A DNA stretch of 64,000 bases from Pseudomonadota bacterium (lineage in GTDB: Bacteria; Pseudomonadota; Alphaproteobacteria; Caulobacterales; Caulobacteraceae). Where the stretch lies: assembly GCA_018241995.1 (NCBI GenBank), contig JAFECT010000004.1:248001-312000 (forward strand), written 5' to 3'. A program made the translations under genes and the position numbers. Positions 11,126 through 19,684 of the stretch are shown piece by piece; the stretch's first letter is position 1, and each line of letters opens with the position of its first letter. Under the pieces are notes generated by a model. The model was not told the origin of the DNA and did no database searches. It was given only the letters and a program-made list of their open reading frames with translations.

Positions 11126-12619
11126 ATGGCCGACCGGAAGACGCCGCCGCCCGCGCATCATGACGATGCGCACGCGGACAATCCGATCCAGGACTTCATC
11201 TTCGCGCGCGAGCTCAGCGAGGTGTACCTGCTGCTCGACAACGTCACGACCAGCGCGGACAAGTCCCTGCCCGAGCGCATGGCGGCGCTGGACGCGCGCG
11301 GCGAGACGGCGACCGACTGGATCAAGAAGATCTGCGAGATCGGCTGGCCCCCGGAAGGGACCCCGCCCGAGCAGGCCGAGCAGGCCGCCTCCCTGATCAA
11401 GATCCGCGACCGGCTGAACACCCTGGCCGCCCCGGCCAGCGGCGCGACCATCGCCTTCACCCTGCTGGTCGCCGGCGAGGATGACGGCACGGACCGCATG
11501 GCGCCGCGCAACGGCCTGGCGCGGCTGGGCGCCTTCTTCACCGGCTCCAAGCGCGCGGCCGCTCCCGTGCCCAGCCCGCACACCTGGGCCACCGACGCCC
11601 CCTCGCGCCACTCGCTGGCAAGCTTGGCGTTCCCCGGCCTGGTGCCGCACGCCGCGCGCTTCCGCCGCCTGATGAGCGCGGTGCTGATCGGCCTGTTCGT
11701 CTGGCTGGTGATCACCTGCCTGCTGTCCTGGGACGTGGCGGCCGGCAGCTCGATCCTGACGCGGCTCAACAACGCCACCACCCAGTGGGAGACGATCCAG
11801 AAGCAGATCGCCGACACCGAGGCCGGCGACGACCGCAACGACGTCGCCCCGGCGGAGGGCCATCAGCCTGCGGCCGCTCCCGCCCCGGCGGCGACGACCG
11901 GGGCCCCGCACGAACAAAAGCCGATCTATCGCTACTGCGAGCGGCACCTCACGCTGCCGGCCCCCATCGGCGCCGACGGCAAGCCGGTCACCGGCCCCGA
12001 CGGCAAGCCGCTGGAGCGTTTCGACAACGTCACCGAGATGCGCCTGTGCGACCAGGAGCGCCGCGCCCTGCAGCAACTGCGCATCGCCCAGGACGGCGTC
12101 GGCCAATGGCTGCACGGCTGGCGCCTGGTGCTGCCGCTGCTGGCGCACAGGGGCGCGGTCGGGAGCGTAGCCCCGCCCTCGGTCTACGCCGACCGCAGCC
12201 TGCCGACGGTCGAGGTCGACCACGACCTGCAATGGGCCTCGATCCTGGCCGCAGTCCTGGCCAGCGCGGTCCTGCCGGTCGCCTACGGCATCCTGGGCGC
12301 CGGCGCGGCAGTGCTCAGAGGCCTGTCGCGCAAGATGAAGGAAAGCACTCTGTCGCCGCGCGACCTGCAGCTGTCCCTGGTGCAGCTGGCGCTCGGCGCC
12401 GTCATCGGCGCCTGCATCGGCCTGTTCGTCACCCCCTCGACCGGCACCACCCCGGCCGCATCCGCAGCCACGACCCAGGGCCTGATCGGCTCGCTGCCCC
12501 TGTCTGCCTCCGCGCTCTGCTTCATCGCCGGCTTCGGCGTCGAGCAGGTGTTCCTGGCGCTGGAAGCCCTGATGGGCCGGGTGTTCAACGTGGGTGGGGT
12601 GGGGCCGAGGAAGCCTTAG
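11126..12619 (+). CDS. Four-TM membrane protein, unknown function
   Basis: A 497-residue protein with a cytoplasmic-looking helical N-terminus. TM helices lie near residues 185-205 (SAVLIGLFVWLVITCLL), 372-395, 418-438 and 450-482. The segment between TM1 and TM2 is Ala/Pro-rich. The C-terminal half carries PVAYGILGAGAAVLRGLS, LSPRDLQLSLVQLALGAVIG and FIAGFGVEQVFLALEALM. I recall this pattern from uncharacterised bacterial membrane proteins but cannot name the family. ATG at 11126 follows a G6 tract; an in-frame GTG at 11108 is possible. It ends 17 bp before the AbiV-like gene on the same strand, yet its high GC resembles the core genome. Confidence 0.72.
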   Translation: MADRKTPPPAHHDDAHADNPIQDFIFARELSEVYLLLDNVTTSADKSLPERMAALDARGETATDWIKKICEIGWPPEGTPPEQAEQAASLIKIRDRLNTLAAPASGATIAFTLLVAGEDDGTDRMAPRNGLARLGAFFTGSKRAAAPVPSPHTWATDAPSRHSLASLAFPGLVPHAARFRRLMSAVLIGLFVWLVITCLLSWDVAAGSSILTRLNNATTQWETIQKQIADTEAGDDRNDVAPAEGHQPAAAPAPAATTGAPHEQKPIYRYCERHLTLPAPIGADGKPVTGPDGKPLERFDNVTEMRLCDQERRALQQLRIAQDGVGQWLHGWRLVLPLLAHRGAVGSVAPPSVYADRSLPTVEVDHDLQWASILAAVLASAVLPVAYGILGAGAAVLRGLSRKMKESTLSPRDLQLSLVQLALGAVIGACIGLFVTPSTGTTPAASAATTQGLIGSLPLSASALCFIAGFGVEQVFLALEALMGRVFNVGGVGPRKP

Positions 12620-12636
12620 CGGTTTATCATTGGTGC

Positions 12637-14193
12637 ATGACTAACGGCGAACCTGGGGCTGGCCAGCAGGCCTTGCTTAGTCCCGATCTACTCGAAGCCA
12701 TGAGCGCTTGCGTTGAACACGCCCGCGCATGCATGGAGTCTGCTGAGGCCGTACAGCGCGCGGGCCACTCCTCGATCGCCTATCACCTCGCGACGCTGGC
12801 GCTCGAGGAGCTGGGAAAGCGCGAGTTGTTAGCGGTGGAGGGTATTGCGAGCCGCGCGCCGATCCCTCCAGCCTGGCCACGAAAGTATGCAGCCGACCAC
12901 GTAAAGAAGCTTTTTTGGTGTTTCTTCGGCGGAAACTTCCTTGCCGAGCGCCTGACCGCTGGCGGTTTAGCGGAAATCGAGAACCTAGCCCGGCGTATAC
13001 ACGATACCCGGCTGGCCGGCCTGTATGTAGATCGGACGGAGGACGGCCTTTCCATTCCCAGCGAGGCTGTGACGTCCGCTGATGCCGACAAGCTGATCGG
13101 CCTCGCGCGAATTCGCCTGGAAATGGCCGCCGCACAAATGGTTCGCGACAACATACCCGACGACGAAATTGATCAGCAGGCTTGGTTCCTCCGCATGGCT
13201 GAGGATCCCGAGAGGCGGCGTCAGATTCTATCTGCTGGGTCGCTGGAAAAGCTTGCCGAGCTCAAGGACGTCAAGGCTTGGGGGCGCTGGCTGCGCGACC
13301 TCTTTGAAAAAGCGGAGTCTGACGCGCTAGCGGCAGCTACCGCTGAACTCGACCGGAGCCGCAATCACCTCCCCGAAGATCGCACAAAGGACAAATGGCG
13401 CATTCGAGTGCGGATTCTCACGCCATCCCATTCCATCCGCCAGAAGGCTCTCAACGCGTGGAACGAGAGGGTTCAATGGATCAAGCTAACTGCGGCTAAG
13501 AAGGATGAACTCCTGATCGACATCATCTTAGGCGACCACGTACCAGTCGATGCGCTGTGGTACTTCGCCTGGGGCCTATCTCGGCACTTCGTTGTCGCGC
13601 TCAACATCGCGACCATGGGGTATTGGTGGTGGCATCTGCCAGAACAAGTCGATCAATACTACGAAAAGCTGGAAGACCTCGACGCAGGGCAAGAACTAGC
13701 AATTCAGCGAGTGCCGAGCCTGAAAATCGATTGGGGCGGGAGCCGCACGCTCACCGAAGCGGACCTCGCGCGCGTCGCCACGTGCTTGAACGCCCTCTCT
13801 GGCCCGAAAATGCGTGGGCCGGAAAGCCCGATCAACTTCTACATTGGTGGGCTCACCTTCCTGGCCCTAAACGATGTACATTGGCAGTGTGAAATCCAGG
13901 CGCTCGGCAACTTCATGAGATGCCTCCGTGACCTGATGCTGGAACATGGCGACCTGCAAGCAGAGGAAGGCCTTAAGTCGCCATTCCTCAGTTTCCTCGA
14001 TAGTATTTTTGCGGATACCGACGACCGACCGCACCTCGCCACACTATGCGATCATTTTGACAGCGACAATTGGGCCGGGGCGACAGTGACTCTAAAGGAT
14101 GTCTCGTTCTTCAAATTCTTTTGCGACACATATTTCATGCAAAACGTCGCGGGCCTGATGCGCGCCGATCCAGAACCGGCCGGCGAGACCTGA
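12637..14193 (+). CDS. AbiV-family (HEPN) abortive-infection-type protein
   Basis: 518 residues. The N-terminal 135 residues match the HEPN_AbiV pattern: CVEHARACMESAEAVQ, then YHLATLALEELGKRELL (50-65), and RRIHDTRLAGLYVD (119-132). Family knowledge: AbiV of Lactococcus lactis blocks phage translation late in infection. The remaining about 380 residues are unrecognised; they include an aromatic LWYFAWGLSRHF helix and GYWWWHLPEQVDQYYEKL. GC and codon use are clearly lower than in the neighbours (many ttt, aaa, gaa codons), a sign of transfer. The start at 12637 has no good Shine-Dalgarno; translation may be coupled to the upstream gene, or begin at the ATG at 12700. Confidence 0.72.
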   Translation: MTNGEPGAGQQALLSPDLLEAMSACVEHARACMESAEAVQRAGHSSIAYHLATLALEELGKRELLAVEGIASRAPIPPAWPRKYAADHVKKLFWCFFGGNFLAERLTAGGLAEIENLARRIHDTRLAGLYVDRTEDGLSIPSEAVTSADADKLIGLARIRLEMAAAQMVRDNIPDDEIDQQAWFLRMAEDPERRRQILSAGSLEKLAELKDVKAWGRWLRDLFEKAESDALAAATAELDRSRNHLPEDRTKDKWRIRVRILTPSHSIRQKALNAWNERVQWIKLTAAKKDELLIDIILGDHVPVDALWYFAWGLSRHFVVALNIATMGYWWWHLPEQVDQYYEKLEDLDAGQELAIQRVPSLKIDWGGSRTLTEADLARVATCLNALSGPKMRGPESPINFYIGGLTFLALNDVHWQCEIQALGNFMRCLRDLMLEHGDLQAEEGLKSPFLSFLDSIFADTDDRPHLATLCDHFDSDNWAGATVTLKDVSFFKFFCDTYFMQNVAGLMRADPEPAGET

Positions 14194-14233
14194 ACGTGCT
14201 GGTTCGCCAACCTCGTCCTGGTAAGGAGCCTAA

Positions 14234-15091
14234 GTGAAGCCCCCCTTGAGGCCCTTGTTGATGTTCGCCCCCGAGTATTGGGGCACGGCGGAGCGCTTTT
14301 CTAAGCTGTACCAACACTCGTACGCGTTTCGCGGGGCGGAACAGCGGGCGGTAAGCGGCGTGTGCGCCCATTTCGACAAGGCCATCACGCTGAGGAGCTT
14401 GGCCGAGAAGCTGGCCCCCAATCTCGATCTCGACGAAGCAGAATTCGCCGAAAAAGGCTTCACACCCGCCGCGAATAGCCGTGAGCTGTCGGCCGTAGTG
14501 GAAGCGGTCATACTGGAACTCTACGCGGTAGTAGACTGCACCGCACAGGTATTGAAGGCGGCCTATCCCAGCGTCCGAGGCTTCAAGAAATCGGTGCGCG
14601 GCCTGTTCAGCGACTTCGAGAAATTCGGCGAAGGCTTCCCAGAGTCGCTGAAGGACGCACTGCGTGCCGTCACCTGGTACGACGAGCTTCGGTTCCTTCG
14701 CGACGAGCTAACGCATCTCACGCCGGGAGCCTGCCACCGCGACCGGGACCGCCGCATCGTTTCTTACATGCACCCCGGCATCATGCGCGGCGACCGCGCT
14801 CTCATCCTCGATGACATATTCGCATGGGTAGACGCGGCTATTGCCAACGTGAATGGCTTTACCGGACTGGTTTTCGCGCACCTTAATACCACGCTAAAGC
14901 CCACGCCTGTGCAACAGATTTGCGGGGTCTTTGCCTTCCGCATCTTCATGCGTGCAGTGAATCCAACGGAGCCCCTGACCTTTAACAGCGGCACCTGCAT
15001 TTCCCATCAGTGGTTCGAATTGCCGGAGAACCCCAGCTGTCCGTTCGCGCCCGACTGCGGTGCCTATGCACGCAGAGGTCAGCAGCCGTAG
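14234..15091 (+). CDS. Unrecognised protein with a HEPN RNase-like Rx4H motif
   Basis: 285 residues, GTG start at 14234 preceded by AAGGAG 6 bases upstream, which fixes the start. No family is recognised with certainty. Long helices surround RDELTH (residues 156-161), which fits the HEPN ribonuclease motif R-(N/D/H)-x3-H. A preceding helix (VVEAVILELYAVVDCTAQVL) would supply the first helix of a HEPN bundle. The C-terminus has CISHQWFELPENPSCPFAPDC with three Cys. It lies 40 bp after the AbiV-like gene, same strand, with the same low GC. A two-gene toxin or defence unit is an inference. Other possibilities include a non-catalytic HEPN helper. Confidence 0.66.
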   Translation: MKPPLRPLLMFAPEYWGTAERFSKLYQHSYAFRGAEQRAVSGVCAHFDKAITLRSLAEKLAPNLDLDEAEFAEKGFTPAANSRELSAVVEAVILELYAVVDCTAQVLKAAYPSVRGFKKSVRGLFSDFEKFGEGFPESLKDALRAVTWYDELRFLRDELTHLTPGACHRDRDRRIVSYMHPGIMRGDRALILDDIFAWVDAAIANVNGFTGLVFAHLNTTLKPTPVQQICGVFAFRIFMRAVNPTEPLTFNSGTCISHQWFELPENPSCPFAPDCGAYARRGQQP

Positions 15092-15158
15092 GGAGCTTTC
15101 ACTCGTCGTCCTCGCGCTCTCGGGTCGGCGGCGGCAAGCGCAGAATTGCGGTGACAGG

Positions 15159-15185
15159 TTGACCTGCCCCCCTTCCCGTTGGAAA
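15159..15185 (+). promoter_or_regulatory. Candidate promoter of tRNA-Leu
   Basis: TTGACCT (15159-15165) and, 12 bases on, GTTGGAAA (15178-15185). This resembles the Caulobacter housekeeping consensus TTGaCgS-N10-14-GCtANAWC only loosely in the -10 part, but lies 12 bases before the mature tRNA 5' end. Confidence 0.4.
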
Positions 15186-15196
15186 CCCCTCCCCGC

Positions 15197-15281
15197 GCGG
15201 ATGTGGCGGAACTGGTAGACGCACTGGATTTAGGTTCCAGCGCCGCAAGGCGTGGAGGTTCGAGTCCTCTCATCCGCACCA
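15197..15281 (+). tRNA. tRNA-Leu (anticodon TAG)
   Basis: 85 bases including an encoded CCA. The acceptor GCGGATG pairs with CATCCGC (15271-15277). Anticodon stem CTGGA/TCCAG encloses loop TTTAGGT with anticodon TAG. The long variable arm is typical of class II tRNA-Leu and the T arm GGTTCGAGTCC is present. It reads CUA and other CUN codons. The low-GC HEPN genes end about 100 bp upstream, on its 5' side. Confidence 0.97.
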
Positions 15282-15349
15282 CCCTTCGCTCTTCGAGCTT
15301 CGGGTGGCAGGCCACCCACCGCCGGGGGCCTTCCAGCCCCATCGCCGTG

Positions 15350-15377
15350 TTGACCTCCCGGCGCGGCGTGCCATAAG
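15350..15377 (+). promoter_or_regulatory. Candidate housekeeping promoter of tig
   Basis: TTGACCT (15350-15356), 13-base spacer, then GCCATAAG (15370-15377). It matches the Caulobacter sigma-73 consensus (TTGaCgS / GCtANAWC) at most positions, about 100 bases before the tig ATG. Confidence 0.5.
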
Positions 15378-15479
15378 GGCGGTTCGCGCCGCCCCTCCCT
15401 GGGCGGCCGTACGTTTTTCTATCGGGCGCGATGTGGCGAAGCTTCGCCGCGGCCGCGTCGCCCAAAGGCAAGAAATCCA

Positions 15480-17021
15480 ATGCAGGTCGTTGAAAAGTCT
15501 AGCGAAGGTCTCAGCCGCGTTCTCCAGGTCACGGTTCCGCGGGCCGACCTGAACCAGCGCCTCGACGCCAAGATCAAGGAAATCGGGCCGCAGCTGCGCC
15601 TGAAGGGCTTCCGCCCGGGCAAGGTGCCGCCGGCGCACGTGCGCAAGGTTTTCGGCCGCGAGCTGATGGGCGAGATCCTGCAGGAGACCTTCAACTCCTC
15701 GACCCAGCAGGCGCTGGACCAGGCCAACATCCGCCCCGCCGCCCCGGCCGACGTCACCCCGACCTCGGACCTGGACAAGGTCGTGAAGGGCGAAGCCGAC
15801 CTCAGCTACGAGATGGCCGTCGAGATCATGCCGGACTTCGAGCCGGTCGACGCCTCCACCCTGGCCCTGTCGCGCCCTGTCTATGAAGCCTCGGACGATG
15901 AAGTCGCCGAGGCGCTGGGCGAACTCTTGAACCAGAGCAAGTCCTACGAAGCCAAGAGCGGCAAGAACGCCAAGGCCGAGAGCGGCGACATGGTCGTCAT
16001 GGATTTCGTCGGCCGCATGGACGGCAAGGAATTCGACGGCGGCGCCGCCAACGACGCCCAGCTGGTGATCGGCTCGGGCCAGTTCATCCCCGGCTTCGAG
16101 GATCAGCTGATCGGAACCAAGGCGGGCGACTCCCTGACTGTGAAGGTCAACTTCCCCGACGACTATCCGGTGGCCAACCTGGCCGGCGCGCCGGCGGAAT
16201 TCACCGTCGATGTGAAGGAAGTGAAGGCCCCGGCCGAAGCCAAGGCCGACGACGCCTTCGCCGAACGCATGGGCATGGAAAGCCTGGACGCGCTGAAGGG
16301 CGTGCTGAAGACCCAGCTGGACCAGCAGTACCTGAACCAGTCGCGCTTCCGCCTGAAGCGTCACCTGCTCGACGCGCTGGACGGCGCTCACAGCTTCGAC
16401 CTGCCGGCCAAGATGGTCGATCAGGAATTCGACGCGATCTGGAAGACCGTCGAGGAAGACCGCAAGTCCGGCCAGCTGCCGCCTGAGGACGAAGGCAAGT
16501 CCGACGAGGAGCTGCGCGCGGAATACCGCGCCATCGCCGAGCGCCGCGTGCGCCTGGGCCTGGTGCTGGCCGAGATCGGCCGCCGCGCCGGCGTGACCGT
16601 GACGGACCAGGAGCTGTCCAACGCCGTGATGGCCGAGGCCCGCCAATATCCGGGCCAGGAAAAGCAGGTGTTCGACTTCTACCGCAAGAACCCCAACGCC
16701 GCGGCCCAGCTGCGCGCGCCGATCTTCGAGGAGAAGGTCTGCGACTGGCTGTTCGAAAACGCCAAGGTGACCGACGAGAAGGTCTCCAAGGAAGACCTGT
16801 TCGACAACGACGCCGACGACGCGCCCAAGGCCAAGCCGGCCAAGAAGGCCGCTTCGAAGAAAACCGACAAGAGCGAGGACAAGGCCGAGGCTGCTCCGGC
16901 CGCCGACGAGAAGCCCGCCAAGAAGGCCAAGGAAGCCAAGGCCGAGCCGGAAGCCAAGGCCGACGCGCCCGCCAGGAAGTCCGCCAAAGACTCTGGGGCG
17001 AAGAAGGCCAAGAAGGACTGA
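15480..17021 (+). CDS. tig: Trigger factor, ribosome-associated chaperone and prolyl isomerase
   Basis: Binds the ribosomal exit tunnel and shields nascent chains. Of 513 residues, the N-terminal domain contains the ribosome-docking signature GFRPGKVPP. A PPIase FKBP domain lies near 160-245 (GDMVVMDFVGRMDGKEFDGG, IGSGQFIPGFEDQLIG), followed by the helical chaperone arm. Residues from about 438 form a Lys/Ala/Glu-rich low-complexity tail of about 75 residues that E. coli Tig (432 residues) lacks. It precedes clpP, the common tig-clpP-clpX-lon cluster, and has its own terminator. Confidence 0.97.
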   Translation: MQVVEKSSEGLSRVLQVTVPRADLNQRLDAKIKEIGPQLRLKGFRPGKVPPAHVRKVFGRELMGEILQETFNSSTQQALDQANIRPAAPADVTPTSDLDKVVKGEADLSYEMAVEIMPDFEPVDASTLALSRPVYEASDDEVAEALGELLNQSKSYEAKSGKNAKAESGDMVVMDFVGRMDGKEFDGGAANDAQLVIGSGQFIPGFEDQLIGTKAGDSLTVKVNFPDDYPVANLAGAPAEFTVDVKEVKAPAEAKADDAFAERMGMESLDALKGVLKTQLDQQYLNQSRFRLKRHLLDALDGAHSFDLPAKMVDQEFDAIWKTVEEDRKSGQLPPEDEGKSDEELRAEYRAIAERRVRLGLVLAEIGRRAGVTVTDQELSNAVMAEARQYPGQEKQVFDFYRKNPNAAAQLRAPIFEEKVCDWLFENAKVTDEKVSKEDLFDNDADDAPKAKPAKKAASKKTDKSEDKAEAAPAADEKPAKKAKEAKAEPEAKADAPARKSAKDSGAKKAKKD

Positions 17022-17050
17022 TCACCTTCCGGGGGGCTGGAAGGCCAAGA

Positions 17051-17078
17051 GGCGCGGGCGGCGAAAGCCTCCCGCGCC
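17051..17078 (+). terminator. Terminator after tig
   Basis: A GGCGCGGG/CCCGCGCC stem with one mismatch and a further GGC/GCC closed by a GAAA tetraloop (17051-17078), followed by CTTTGCTTG. Confidence 0.7.
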
Positions 17079-17199
17079 CTTTGCTTGTCCGCCGTTTGCG
17101 GCCCGCACCTTGCAACGGCGCAGGGCACGGGCGATATCCGACCAAAGGGGTCGCCGAATCTGGCGGCTGCCTCAGCCGTGCATCGAGAAGGCCTAAGCC

Positions 17200-17829
17200 A
17201 TGCGTGACCCGCAAGACGTGATGATGAACCTCGTCCCGATGGTGGTCGAACAGACCAGCCGCGGGGAACGCTCCTACGACATCTTCTCGCGCCTGCTGAA
17301 GGAGCGGATCATCTTCCTGACCGGTCCGGTCGAGGACGGCATGGCGTCGCTGATCTGCGCCCAGCTGCTCTTCCTGGAGTCGGAGAACCCGAAGAAGGAA
17401 ATCTCGATGTACATCAACTCCCCGGGCGGAGTGGTGACGTCGGGCCTCGCGATCTACGACACCATGCAATACATCAAGAGCCCGGTCTCGACGCTCTGCA
17501 TGGGCATGGCCGCGTCGATGGGCTCGTTCCTGCTGCAGGCCGGCGAGCCCGGCCAGCGCATCGCCATGCCGAACGCGCGCATCATGCTGCACCAGCCGTC
17601 GGGCGGCTTCCGCGGCCAGGCCTCGGACGTGGAGCGCCACGCCGAAGACATCCTGAAGACCAAGCGCCGCCTGAACGAGCTCTACGCCAAGCACACCGGC
17701 CAGCCGCTCGACGTCATCGAGCGCACGCTGGATCGCGACCACTTCATGTCGGCCGACGAGGGCAAGGCCTTCGGCATCGTCGACCACGTGTACGAAAAGC
17801 GCGACGAAGCCGGCGACGCGTCGGCCTGA
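17200..17829 (+). CDS. clpP: ATP-dependent Clp protease proteolytic subunit
   Basis: A 209-residue serine protease subunit that forms the tetradecameric barrel of ClpXP and ClpAP. Seen: the PGG oxyanion segment [12 protein letters not shown], nucleophile Ser in [11 protein letters not shown] near residue 106, His in [11 protein letters not shown] near 131 and Asp in the [10 protein letters not shown] region. In Caulobacter this protease drives cell-cycle proteolysis (CtrA and others). In C. crescentus clpP is monocistronic and heat-shock induced; a CTTG at 17109 could be a heat-shock -35, but the -10 is poor. The window edges of tig's terminator and the next gene fit a separate transcript. 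Confidence 0.97.
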   Translation: MRDPQDVMMNLVPMVVEQTSRGERSYDIFSRLLKERIIFLTGPVEDGMASLICAQLLFLESENPKKEISMYINSPGGVVTSGLAIYDTMQYIKSPVSTLCMGMAASMGSFLLQAGEPGQRIAMPNARIMLHQPSGGFRGQASDVERHAEDILKTKRRLNELYAKHTGQPLDVIERTLDRDHFMSADEGKAFGIVDHVYEKRDEAGDASA

Positions 17830-17900
17830 GCCGCCGCTCCCGATTGACAGCCAGCCTTGGCCGGGCTCCCTATGGCCGCAAGGTCAGGGGAGCTTTCGGC

Positions 17901-18839
17901 ATGCGTGCGGTCCTGAAACTCGGCGCCCTCGCGGCGGCCGCGAGCCTCATCTCCGCCGGCGGCGCCCTGGGCCAAACCACAGCGCCCGAAGCGGCCAAGG
18001 CTCCGGCAGCGGAACAACCCAACCAGGTCCAGGCCGTCACCATCACCGCCCAGCGGATGGAGGCGATCAACACCTTCGTCGCCCAGACCTCGCGGCCCAA
18101 CCGCTTCCAGCGCCAGATCGCGCGCTGGGACCGCAACATTTGCTCCACGGTCCTGGGCCTGCCGGAGAAGCACGCGCAGTACATGAACGACCGGCTGGCG
18201 GTGAACGCCATCAACGTCGGCCTGACGCCCGGCCAGCCCGGCTGCTACTCCAACATCCTGATCATGGTGGCGCCCGACGCCGACAACTTCGTCGCCGAGG
18301 TGGTCAAGAAGCACGGGTCCGCCTTCGGCAAGTACTTCGACGTGGGCGGGGTCACCACCAACGGGCGCAAGGCGCTGAAGGCGTGGGTCGAGACCCCCAT
18401 GCCGGTGCGCTGGTGGCATATCTCGGAGACCGCCAGCACCGACGGCATCGGCACGACCAGCGGCGGCAACTTCGCCGTCCACCGCGCCAGCCGCATCCGC
18501 CCCGACACGCGCCAGGTCTTCGCGCGGGTGATCATCATCGTCGACGCCGAGCGGGCCAAGGGCGTCAGCTACCAGGCGCTGTGCGACTACATCTCGATGG
18601 TCGCCCTGGCCCAGATCGCCCCGACCGAAGGCCCCAAGGCCGTGCCCTCGATCCTGAACCTGTGGGTCGACCGCGACGCCGGCAAGCCGCTCCCCACCGG
18701 CATGACCCAGTGGGACCAGGACTATCTGCACGCCCTCTACAACTCCGCCCCGGACGCCCGCGACGCCAAGCATCAGCGCGAAGAGATGATCCAGGACATG
18801 AAGAAGGCCGCAGCCAAGGAGCCCAAGGCGCCGAAGTAG
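17901..18839 (+). CDS. Exported protein of unknown function
   Basis: 312 residues; no family recognised. The signal peptide runs to about residue 24 (ASLISAGGALGQ), followed by an Ala/Pro linker and VTITAQRMEAINTFVAQTSR. Two Cys lie in the middle (NICSTVLGLPE and GQPGCYSNILI). Strand-helix alternation suggests a globular periplasmic domain and the C-terminus is Lys-rich. ATG at 17901 has AGGGGAGC upstream; the in-frame ATG at 17844 lacks one. It sits between clpP and cicA. The two-gene gap between clpP and clpX is therefore larger than the single ORF described in C. crescentus. It is convergent with cicA, with 1 bp between the stops. Confidence 0.75.
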   Translation: MRAVLKLGALAAAASLISAGGALGQTTAPEAAKAPAAEQPNQVQAVTITAQRMEAINTFVAQTSRPNRFQRQIARWDRNICSTVLGLPEKHAQYMNDRLAVNAINVGLTPGQPGCYSNILIMVAPDADNFVAEVVKKHGSAFGKYFDVGGVTTNGRKALKAWVETPMPVRWWHISETASTDGIGTTSGGNFAVHRASRIRPDTRQVFARVIIIVDAERAKGVSYQALCDYISMVALAQIAPTEGPKAVPSILNLWVDRDAGKPLPTGMTQWDQDYLHALYNSAPDARDAKHQREEMIQDMKKAAAKEPKAPK

Positions 18840-18840
18840 C

Positions 18841-19440
18841 TCACGGCCGGCCCGTGAACACCTTCATCCCGGCTTCCTCGGCCAGCTCCAGCATCTCCAC
18901 GTCGCCGGAGCTGTCGCCGTAGGCGGCCTTCAGGCGCACCTCGGGGCCGAAGCGGGCCTTCAGGCGCTCGACCTTCTCTTGGGCGCGGCAGTTGTGGCCG
19001 TCGAACGGGCCGGTGATCCGTCCCTGGGCGTCGAGTCTCAGGCGGGTGCCGATCAGCTCGTCGGCCTGCAGGCGACGGGCGAAGGGGCCGACGGTGATCT
19101 CGGGACTGGCCGTCACGATCGCCCGCATCGCACCCGCATCGCCCCAGCGGCGCCAGGTCTCAAGCGCATCGGGGCGCATGAAGCGGTCCCAGACCTCGGC
19201 GCAGAAGGCTTCCGCCTCGGCTTCCAACGCCTCGGGCGTCAGGCCTTTCAGGAAGACGGCAACCGCAGAGCTTTTCAGCCGTTCCCTGTCCCGATCGAAG
19301 ACATAGAGCAGGGCGGCGGGCGTGAGCCTCAACAGTCCCGATACGAGACGCCCCATGGGGGCCCGCCAGACCAGGAAGCTGTTGAAGCTGTCCCTGACGG
19401 TCAGGGTCCCGTCGAAATCGAACGCCACAATATCGCGCAC
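18841..19440 (-). CDS. cicA: HAD-IB family phosphatase, CicA-like
   Basis: About 199 residues. HAD motif I is DFDGTLTVRDSF near the N-terminus (nucleophile and general acid Asp). Motif II is TASPEITV, and motif IV is YGDSSGDVEML, with a Lys upstream in the AQEKVERLK region. Family knowledge: phosphoserine-phosphatase-like HAD hydrolases. In C. crescentus a reversed ORF between clpP and clpX, cicA, encodes such a protein. The GTG start at 19440 (VRDIVAFDFDGT) is favoured by homology and a GGGGGAG site; the ATG at 19482 would add 14 residues. Physiological substrate unknown. Symbol given from synteny plus family. Confidence 0.85.
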   Translation of the reverse strand: MRDIVAFDFDGTLTVRDSFNSFLVWRAPMGRLVSGLLRLTPAALLYVFDRDRERLKSSAVAVFLKGLTPEALEAEAEAFCAEVWDRFMRPDALETWRRWGDAGAMRAIVTASPEITVGPFARRLQADELIGTRLRLDAQGRITGPFDGHNCRAQEKVERLKARFGPEVRLKAAYGDSSGDVEMLELAEEAGMKVFTGRP

Positions 19441-19684
19441 GCCCTGTTCTCCCCCATGGCGAACGCCCCCGGAAACCACCATCTATTCAACTCCGAACCC
19501 GATGATTCGTGGCATGGCGTCGCGCGCCCCCTCTGCGCCCTTGATCGCGTGGAGGCGCTTGTGATCGAATGCCGGATCGGGGATTGTCATTTTTTGAACC
19601 CTCTGCGGCCCATAATGTGCATGGGCTCCCACTGGGGAGGCGGTGCGGCCCCTTTCGGACGGCGCCCATGAGTGAGAACTGCTG

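Noticed and set aside
15197..15281. tRNA-Leu as integration site of the HEPN genes
   Set aside because: The genes lie on the 5' side of the tRNA, no integrase is present, and I see no repeat of the tRNA 3' end at the other side of the islet. Eye inspection only.
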